From: Microcaldota archaeon
GTDB taxonomy: Archaea; Micrarchaeota; Micrarchaeia; Norongarragalinales; UBA97
Assembly (NCBI GenBank): GCA_016217775.1
Contig: JACRGG010000049.1
Span: 1-11,567 of the forward strand
DNA: 11,567 nucleotides
Reading direction: 5' to 3'
Numbering within the stretch: the first letter of the stretch is position 1; the number at the start of each line of letters is the position of its first letter. The translations under genes and the position numbers were made by a program. This document shows, one piece after another, positions 7,373 to 11,567 of the stretch. Below the pieces are notes generated by a model that ran no database searches, was not told the DNA's origin, and saw only the letters and a list, made by a program, of their open reading frames with translations.

Positions 7373-8032
7373 TCACGCCGCTTTTATTATTTTTTCCGTC
7401 GAGCGCAGTTGCTTCGCGTGCGCCGCCCACCATTCTTTCGGTTTGTTTTTGTACCTTTGGTTTTTCAAGTCCTTAAACAATCTGGAAAACGCGTTCGGGT
7501 ACTGGGTTGGCTTAACGTGCTTTAGCGCGGTTAGAAAGTGGTAGTGCTCGTGGTTCTCGTCAAAAACAGGGTTTTTCTCAAGCATTCTTGAACCAATGTT
7601 TTTTAGTGCGCTTGCCGCCTCGCCAGTAATTATTTCTTCATTGTCAGTTAGGGCTTTTACTGGCAGCGGGATTATTTTACGCGCGTGCTTCTCGTGTTCT
7701 GACGCGATTTTTCCAAGAGCGGCGGTTGTACGGTATTTGATGTTCGTTCGAGAGTCCGTCATTGTTTTTGCCAACTGGCGAATTATTACCGGAGCGTGTT
7801 GCTCGTGCGATACGGCAATCCCTTCCAGGTTGCGGATAGCATCCGTGTGAATGTTTGATGTTTTGTCTTCTTCCAGTATTTTTTTCAAGTGCCGAATTAC
7901 CTGCGGAGCGTGTTGTTCGTCTTTCAACGCGATTCTCCCCAGCGCGTTGATTGCTTGGTACATAGCGGAGCTTTCTCTGCCTGTCGTCAAATTTTTTGCG
8001 TACTCGTTGATTGCCGCTCGTTGTTCCTTCAA
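7373..8032 (-). CDS. HEAT protein B: HEAT-like repeat protein, possibly a broken copy
   Basis: The open frame after an in-frame TGA encodes 219 residues from TTG 8032. Three units of 37-38 residues carry the signatures DEQHAPQVI, HEQHAPVII and HEKHARKII, with His at 41, 79 and 116. These resemble the first unit of HEAT protein A. Residues about 154-213 match the HEAT protein A C-terminal domain at 43 of 60 positions, including FDENHEHY, FLTA, KHVKP and KEWW. The DNA is also similar there and the match continues to the TGA stop. TTG 8032 has no Shine-Dalgarno site and aligns with residue 11 of HEAT protein A, so it is unlikely to be the ancestral start. See the separate entry for the upstream segment. 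Scaffold or binding roles are inferred from repeats only. It is the first gene of the island in transcription order. Confidence 0.7.
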   Translation of the reverse strand: MKEQRAAINEYAKNLTTGRESSAMYQAINALGRIALKDEQHAPQVIRHLKKILEEDKTSNIHTDAIRNLEGIAVSHEQHAPVIIRQLAKTMTDSRTNIKYRTTAALGKIASEHEKHARKIIPLPVKALTDNEEIITGEAASALKNIGSRMLEKNPVFDENHEHYHFLTALKHVKPTQYPNAFSRLFKDLKNQRYKNKPKEWWAAHAKQLRSTEKIIKAA

Positions 8033-8062
8033 TTCGGCTCAAGCCGTTTTTCCTGTTTGCAT
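8033..8062 (-). pseudogene. N-terminal codons of HEAT protein B interrupted by in-frame TGA
   Basis: ATG at 8062-8060 opens the same frame as HEAT protein B and reads MQTGKTA, then TGA (8041-8039), then AELKEQ. Without gaps this aligns to the HEAT protein A start MPARKPTARELEKL, sharing Met1, Lys5, Glu10 and Leu11, with later matches Ile18, Glu20 and Lys-Asn-Leu 23-25. A TATA-like AATTAAA (8092-8085) lies about 26 bases before this ATG, correct for a leaderless start. The ATG is therefore probably the original initiator and the TGA a nonsense change, recoding or sequence error. Confidence 0.6.
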
Positions 8063-8207
8063 ACTGATTTGATGGTTCTACTGGTTTAATTACTTTGTTT
8101 CCCCGCCCGTAGGTTGGAGTTAACCCGTCTTTTCTTTCCGCTAACGTTTTTTGAGCGTTTTAGGGGCGAAAGAGTGTAAGGTATTTAAACCTTTTATTTC
8201 ATTATTA

Positions 8208-8288
8208 ATGGAGTTAGTTGAGAGGCTTACAATAACTAATTGTAGTTGGAAGGACTTTGCGCTTACCTTGCGCCTTGAGCACAAGTAG
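8208..8288 (+). other. Possible 26-codon upstream reading frame in the tuf leader
   Basis: ATG 8208 to TAG 8288 encodes MELVERLTITNCSWKDFALT followed by six more residues. The ATG falls almost exactly where the TATTTAAA box would start transcription, so it could be translated leaderlessly ahead of tuf. I see no homology and short frames of this size arise by chance. It is noted because of its position. Confidence 0.2.
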
Positions 8289-8362
8289 TTTTAGCGGACG
8301 GAAAAGAAAATAGTTGTAATAGTTGTTTTTGTAAAATTTTTTTGTTGCGAAATTGTGTAATT

Positions 8363-8370
8363 GGAGGTTG
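8363..8370 (+). promoter_or_regulatory. Strong Shine-Dalgarno site of tuf
   Basis: GGAGGTTG ends six bases before ATG 8377 and fixes that start over the in-frame upstream codon at 8353. It is the only near-perfect ribosome-binding site in the window. The other operon genes have at most AGTG or GAGTG. Confidence 0.85.
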
Positions 8371-8376
8371 TATAAG

Positions 8377-9645
8377 ATGGCTAGCAAACCACACTTGAAC
8401 CTGATTTTCACCGGTCACGTGGACCACGGGAAGTCAACTCTAGTAGGGCGCACGCTTTACGATACTGGAGCATTAAGCGAAAACGACTTGCGCAAGCTCA
8501 AAGAAGAGGCGGCCAAGCTAGGCAAGGCTACTTTCGAGTTCGCCTTTGCAATGGATAGGCTCAAGGAAGAGCGAGAGCGCGGAGTCACCATCGACATTGC
8601 GCACAAGGACTTCAACACCGCAAAGTACTACTTCACCATCATCGACGCTCCGGGGCACAAGGACTTCGTCAAGAATATGATTACCGGCGCTTCGCAAGCC
8701 GACGCGGCTGTAATAGTCTGCTCCGCCAAGGAAGGAGTCCAGGCTCAAACCATTGAGCACGCTTTCTTATTGAAGGTGCTTGGAGTCCCCCAATTTATTA
8801 TTGCAATCAACAAGATGGATGCAGTCAACTACGACAAGGCCGCTTATGAAAAAACCAAGGCGGAGCTCAGCGCGAAAATAAAGCCAATGGGCTATCCTGT
8901 CGACAAGCTTTCATTCATTCCAACCAGTGCGTATATGGGTGACAACATCGCCAAGAAATCGGATAAGACTCCTTGGTACACCGGCCCTACCTTAATCGAG
9001 GCCTTTGATATGCTAGTCGAGCCGAAAAAGCCGACTGACAAGGGATTGAGGCTTCCAATCCAGGAAGTATTCAACATCAAGGGACAAGGCACTGTTCCGG
9101 TTGGAAGAGTCGAGGCGGGAATCTTAAAGGCGGGCGCGAAAATAGTTTTCATGCCGCAAAACGTTCCGGCTGAAGTAAAGAGCATCGAGATGCACCACCA
9201 GCAGTTGACGCAGGCGATTCCGGGAGACAACGTTGGATTCCTAGTCCGCGGAATCGAGCAAAACGCGATTGGGCGCGGTTCCGTCGTAGGCGAGCCGAAC
9301 AACCCGCCAAGCGTAGTCGAGGAGTTCACCGCGCAAATCGTGGTGCTCAACCACCCGACTGCAATCGGCAAGAACTACACTCCCGTGTTTCACTTGCACA
9401 CTGCCCAGCTCGCGTGCACGATTGTTGAAATCGTCGAGAAGAAGGACCCCAAGACGGGCCAAACCGCGGAGAAAAACCCGCAGTTCATCAAGACGGGTGA
9501 CGTGGCGATAGTGAAAATAAAGCCGACTAAGCCGGTTTGCGCCGAGAAGTTCAGCGATTTTCCGGCACTAGGCCGTTTTGCAATCCGGGATATGGGGCAG
9601 ACGGTTGCCGCGGGAATCATTCTCGACATCAAGAAGAGGGCTTAA
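8377..9645 (+). CDS. tuf: Translation elongation factor EF-1alpha
   Basis: This GTPase delivers aminoacyl-tRNA to the ribosomal A site. The 422-residue length and sequence are of the archaeal/eukaryotic EF-1alpha type, not bacterial EF-Tu. G1 is GHVDHGKST at 13-21, the switch region has EERERGVTID near 65-73, DAPGH is at 90-94 and NKMD at 145-148. Domain II includes VFNIKGQGTVPVGRVEAG. Domain III ends RFAIRDMGQTVAAGIILDI. MASKPHLN at 8377 is chosen for its strong Shine-Dalgarno site and match to family N-termini. It lies 4.9 kb from fusA because of the inserted island, has its own promoter and leader, and is followed by T-tracts before rpsJ. Confidence 0.98.
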   Translation: MASKPHLNLIFTGHVDHGKSTLVGRTLYDTGALSENDLRKLKEEAAKLGKATFEFAFAMDRLKEERERGVTIDIAHKDFNTAKYYFTIIDAPGHKDFVKNMITGASQADAAVIVCSAKEGVQAQTIEHAFLLKVLGVPQFIIAINKMDAVNYDKAAYEKTKAELSAKIKPMGYPVDKLSFIPTSAYMGDNIAKKSDKTPWYTGPTLIEAFDMLVEPKKPTDKGLRLPIQEVFNIKGQGTVPVGRVEAGILKAGAKIVFMPQNVPAEVKSIEMHHQQLTQAIPGDNVGFLVRGIEQNAIGRGSVVGEPNNPPSVVEEFTAQIVVLNHPTAIGKNYTPVFHLHTAQLACTIVEIVEKKDPKTGQTAEKNPQFIKTGDVAIVKIKPTKPVCAEKFSDFPALGRFAIRDMGQTVAAGIILDIKKRA

Positions 9646-9670
9646 GCCGAAAACCCCTTCTTTCCTTTAA

Positions 9671-9692
9671 TTTTTTTTGATTTTTTATTTTT
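9671..9692 (+). terminator. T-tract terminator after tuf
   Basis: T8 (9671-9678), T6 (9681-9686) and T5 (9688-9692) runs occur 25-47 bases past the tuf stop. Runs of T on the coding strand are sufficient for termination by archaeal RNA polymerase. Some read-through into rpsJ, which starts 102 bases after tuf, is still possible. Confidence 0.6.
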
Positions 9693-9747
9693 GAAAAAAA
9701 GAAAGCAAATTCATTTTTTTAGTAAAATACTTTGTTAAAGTGGTTTT

Positions 9748-10056
9748 GTGAGTAAGGCGCGCATAAAATTGGAGAGTCAATCCTCAACCGACTTGAACGA
9801 AGTTTGCGTGCAAATCTCGGACATCGCCAAGCGCGCGGGAGTGGAATTGAAGGGCCCGATTCCGCTGCCGACGAAAAAGCTTCTCATCGCGTGCAGGCGA
9901 ACGCCGTGTGGGGACGGGTCGGACACTTACGAAAAGTGGCAGTTGCGCGTGCACAAGCGCCTCATCGAGATTTTCGCGGACGACAGAGTGCTGCGAGACG
10001 TGATGCGCATTAGAATCCCATCATCCGTAAACGTCGAAATGACGCTCACCAGCTGA
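9748..10056 (+). CDS. rpsJ: Ribosomal protein S10 (archaeal uS10/S20e type)
   Basis: A small-subunit head protein of 102 residues, the usual archaeal length. Family features are KARIKLESQSSTDLNEVCVQ, KGPIPLPTKKL, RRTPCGDGSDTYEKWQLRVHKRLIEI in part (TPCGDGSDTYEKW), and the C-terminal IRIPSSVNVEMTLTS in part (IPSSVNVEMTL). The start is GTG 9748. AGTGG lies just ahead but there is no good Shine-Dalgarno site. A weak A/T-rich AGTAAAATAC at 9721-9730 may give it its own promoter. It follows tuf, as in many archaea, and converges on the AbiE pair. Confidence 0.96.
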   Translation: MSKARIKLESQSSTDLNEVCVQISDIAKRAGVELKGPIPLPTKKLLIACRRTPCGDGSDTYEKWQLRVHKRLIEIFADDRVLRDVMRIRIPSSVNVEMTLTS

Positions 10057-10080
10057 AAACCAATGTAAACCCTGATTTTG

Positions 10081-10105
10081 TTAAAAAACTAGTTTTTTTA
10101 AAAAA
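10081..10105. terminator. Bidirectional A/T palindrome between rpsJ and the AbiE pair
   Basis: AAAAAACTAGTTTTTT at 10083-10098 is a perfect 16-base palindrome giving an A6/T6 stem and T runs on both strands. It lies 26 bases after the rpsJ stop and 11 bases after the end of the converging antitoxin gene, the expected place for a shared terminator. Confidence 0.65.
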
Positions 10106-10115
10106 TTGCTTGAAC

Positions 10116-10691
10116 TTATTGCAGTAGCTTGAGCGTTTTCTTCCTTGTTTTTTCCGGTGTTTTCTTCAAGTACTCGAGGAGTTTTTTCTTGTCTATTTTT
10201 TTGCGCAGTTCTTTGCGCGCGTTCCCGTCAAGCGGAGCGCCGTAGTGCGCAAAGTCAATCAATGTTTTTTCAGGGTCTGAAACCGGGATGTAAAAATCTC
10301 CGTATTTCATCATTGCGTAGCCGAAAAACATTTTTCGCCCGATTCTCCTGACGACGTAGTTCGACCCGCAGAATTTCCTCAATCCGCTTCGGACTCGTCT
10401 AGGCGTGATGACTATGGGGTTTGTTTCCTGCTCCCACAGGCCGTGCAGGGAAAGCGCGTCTTGCAGCCCGTAGTAAAACGGCTCGAATGCAAACCCCACT
10501 ACTTGTGTGTCGTCACTAAATGAGTAAGCCCCCTTGGTGATTCGATATATTTTTTTTCTCTTCAAAAGATTGTGTACGAGCAGGTGCAGGTACTCCCTGC
10601 TTATCTTTTTGGTTCCAAAAAGCGTCTTCAACTGCGTTATTGAAAAAGCAGGCTGGCTTTCCAGCCTCTCCAAAAGGGCGGCGTACTTCAC
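10116..10691 (-). CDS. abiEi: AbiEi-type antitoxin / transcriptional regulator
   Basis: A 191-residue protein with an N-terminal winged-helix-like segment (about 1-60, ending IYRITKGAYSFSDD) followed by the AbiEi-type region: FEPFYYGLQDALSLHGLWEQ in part (YYGLQDALSLHGLW), NPIVITPRR, and SDPEKTLIDFAHYG near 138-151. The basic C-terminal tail is lysine-rich. In characterised type IV AbiE systems the EI protein binds operator DNA, represses the operon and opposes the EII nucleotidyltransferase. This protein is probably a cytoplasmic DNA-binding regulator by family. Its GTG start overlaps the toxin stop by four bases (GTGA at 10688-10691), implying translational coupling. It is the second gene, opposite to the usual abiEi-abiEii order. 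Confidence 0.85.
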   Translation of the reverse strand: MKYAALLERLESQPAFSITQLKTLFGTKKISREYLHLLVHNLLKRKKIYRITKGAYSFSDDTQVVGFAFEPFYYGLQDALSLHGLWEQETNPIVITPRRVRSGLRKFCGSNYVVRRIGRKMFFGYAMMKYGDFYIPVSDPEKTLIDFAHYGAPLDGNARKELRKKIDKKKLLEYLKKTPEKTRKKTLKLLQ

Positions 10692-11332
10692 GAAAACCGC
10701 CTTTTTAGCGCCTCTATTATCTGCTTGAACGACGGCACCGCGCCTTGGTAAACTATTGCCTTTAGGTTCTCCTCGTCTAGGGGCGCCTCTATTTCCTCAA
10801 TGAATTTAATCAACCCGCGTTTTTGCGCTTCGCCCAAACTCGCATTCGCGCTTAACTGCAGCAAGTCGTACGCGTCCCTGATAAGCCGCCTGTTTTTGTA
10901 AGCGCTTATTTTCTCTTCAATAAGCTGCTCGGGGGAAAGGGATAATATTTGAAGCGAGCTCCCGTTCATCAGCTGGTACGCCGCTATGACCGGCGTTGCC
11001 TTCGGCGGCTTTACTGCCTCCAGCCTCACTTGCGCCTCGTTGTTTTCTATCTTGCAGTAGACTGCGTTAACCGTTTTTTTCAGCTTCGCCACGATAAGCG
11101 AGCGTTCCGAGGCAATTTTTGGCAGCTGCAGCATTATTTCCCGCATTTTGCCTGAGTAAAAATCCAGGTCCTCGGAAAACCTGTTTCCCCCGTAGCACCT
11201 CCAAATGCTCGTTCCGCCGTGAAGCACCGCGTTTTCGTCTATCTCGTAGACTATGCGCATCACTTCATCCTGCAAAAACCCGACTTTAACGTGCAGCTGC
11301 TTTTTCAGCTTTCTTTCAAGCGGAAGATCCAT
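10688..11332 (-). CDS. abiEii: AbiEii-type nucleotidyltransferase toxin
   Basis: A 214-residue protein of the AbiEii / DUF1814 nucleotidyltransferase family. The diagnostic block spans residues 39-58: GGTSIWRCYGGN then RFSEDLDF, with Asp55 and Asp57 as presumed metal ligands and Glu105 in VRLEAV as a possible third acid. The later family motifs are EEKISAY (Lys141) and RDAYDL at 152-157. Known relatives transfer nucleotides and arrest growth, and some target tRNA. The target here is unknown. All core residues appear intact, so it should be active. It is the first gene of the pair and overlaps the antitoxin by four bases. The start ATG 11332 has no Shine-Dalgarno site but an excellent TATA box 26 bases upstream, giving a leaderless mRNA. 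Confidence 0.9.
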   Translation of the reverse strand: MDLPLERKLKKQLHVKVGFLQDEVMRIVYEIDENAVLHGGTSIWRCYGGNRFSEDLDFYSGKMREIMLQLPKIASERSLIVAKLKKTVNAVYCKIENNEAQVRLEAVKPPKATPVIAAYQLMNGSSLQILSLSPEQLIEEKISAYKNRRLIRDAYDLLQLSANASLGEAQKRGLIKFIEEIEAPLDEENLKAIVYQGAVPSFKQIIEALKRRFS

Positions 11333-11372
11333 ATTATACTAATTAACCAAACTTATATAAAAACATATGTTT
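11333..11372 (-). promoter_or_regulatory. Leaderless promoter of the AbiE pair with overlapping palindrome
   Basis: On the minus strand TTTATATA (11362 to 11355) is a consensus archaeal TATA box centred 26 bases before ATG 11332, so transcription should begin at or next to the start codon. Directly upstream and overlapping the BRE position is AAACATATGTTT (11361-11372), a perfect 12-base palindrome. It would be a natural operator for the winged-helix AbiEi protein. The operator role is inferred. Confidence 0.65.
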
Positions 11373-11389
11373 CGTTAATCGCTCCTAAC

Positions 11390-11500
11390 CGCAGGGGGGA
11401 GAAAATTCCCCCTTCAGTTTTAGGCTCCGCGTGAACGCCTGACGTTCACGGGACCAGTGAACCGTTCCGGTTCACTTGGTGATCCAGATTCCCCCCTGCG
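11390..11500. repeat. Multi-hairpin element bounded by an 11-bp perfect inverted repeat
   Basis: CGCAGGGGGGA (11390-11400) pairs perfectly with TCCCCCCTGCG (11490-11500). Inside are CGTGAACG (11430-11437) with CGTTCACG (11443-11450), and AGTGAACCG (11456-11464) with CGGTTCACT (11468-11476), both perfect. GGGGGA (11395-11400) can alternatively pair with TCCCCC (11407-11412). It lies upstream of the AbiE promoter and shares its layout, a left G6 tract with near and far C tracts, with the element at 4828-4976. No coding function is seen in it. Confidence 0.7.
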
Positions 11501-11567
11501 CGAGTAAGCCCTCGTTTTTAAGAGATGGGAGAAATCGTAATGCAACGTTTTTTTTACCATTAAGAAA
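11501..11567. other. Right edge of window, no supported gene
   Basis: Only very short open frames are present. A T8 run at 11548-11555 lies near the edge. A minus-strand frame entering from beyond the window stops within the hairpin element, but its residues match nothing I recognise. Confidence 0.3.

Larger units (their letters stand above)
8063..8376. promoter_or_regulatory. Divergent intergenic region: promoters of HEAT protein B and of tuf, with long tuf leader
   Basis: This is a 314-base region with no long gene. For the minus strand, TTTAATTA (plus strand 8085-8092) is suitably placed for the HEAT protein B ATG. For the plus strand, TATTTAAA at 8182-8189 sits inside the inverted repeat AAGGT (8178-8182) / ACCTT (8189-8193) and would start transcription near 8210, giving tuf a leader of about 165 bases. 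Short overlapping hairpins occur at 8228-8247 (ACAAT/ATTGT and AACTA/TAGTT). The region likely replaced the cotranscription with fusA that was lost when the island came in. TSS positions are inferred. Confidence 0.5.

Noticed and set aside
7677..8042. 121-codon minus-strand frame overlapping HEAT protein B, considered as a frameshifted N-terminus
   Set aside because: The HEAT repeats and the alignment to HEAT protein A stay in the other frame throughout, so the interruption is a stop codon, not a frameshift.
8063..8376. tRNA or small RNA gene in the tuf leader
   Set aside because: No TPsiC-loop motif or cloverleaf pairing was found on either strand, and no clear C/D box pair.
11423..11567. 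Minus-strand frame running from the window edge through the hairpin element
   Set aside because: It has no recognisable residues, it crosses a strongly structured element, and another frame is equally open for a shorter distance.

Overview
The window looks like a piece of an archaeal chromosome. The plus strand carries the archaeal streptomycin-type translation operon: the tail of a NusA-like KH protein, then ribosomal proteins S12 and S7, elongation factor EF-2 (with the histidine that is modified to diphthamide), EF-1alpha and ribosomal protein S10. All are archaeal/eukaryotic-type rather than bacterial versions. TATA-like boxes lie about 26 bases ahead of several start codons with no Shine-Dalgarno site, which fits leaderless archaeal transcription. 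The accessory content (DUF4143 ATPases, AbiE) and compact spacing would suit a DPANN-type or other small archaeon, but that placement is a guess.

Layout. 1-3435: nusA end, rpsL, rpsG, fusA, all plus strand. 3436-8062: an accessory island, every gene on the minus strand, separating fusA from tuf, which are usually adjacent in archaeal operons of this type. In transcription order it holds HEAT protein B, DUF4143-type ATPase B, HEAT protein A and DUF4143-type ATPase A. 8063-8376: a divergent intergenic region with a new promoter and long leader for tuf. 8377-10056: tuf and rpsJ, plus strand. 10081-10105: an A/T palindrome that probably ends both converging transcripts. 10116-11332: a minus-strand AbiE-type toxin-antitoxin pair with the toxin gene first and a good leaderless promoter. 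11390-11500: a multi-hairpin element bounded by an 11-bp perfect inverted repeat.

How it fits together. The plus-strand genes make the decoding and translocation machinery. The minus-strand genes are two insertions of accessory, probably defence- or conflict-related material. The most interesting part is the alternating HEAT / AAA ATPase arrangement. The two HEAT proteins share a C-terminal domain of about 60 residues, 72% identical, that I do not recognise. HEAT protein B has an in-frame TGA at codon 8 of an otherwise well-aligned N-terminus, so it is a decaying copy, a gene restarted from TTG, a recoded gene or a sequencing error. Each of two minus-strand transcription units (ATPase A and AbiE) has, upstream of its promoter, a structured element in which a six-G tract can pair with either a near or a far C tract. 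Functional assignments for the translation genes are secure. Those for the ATPase/HEAT pairs are family-level only.
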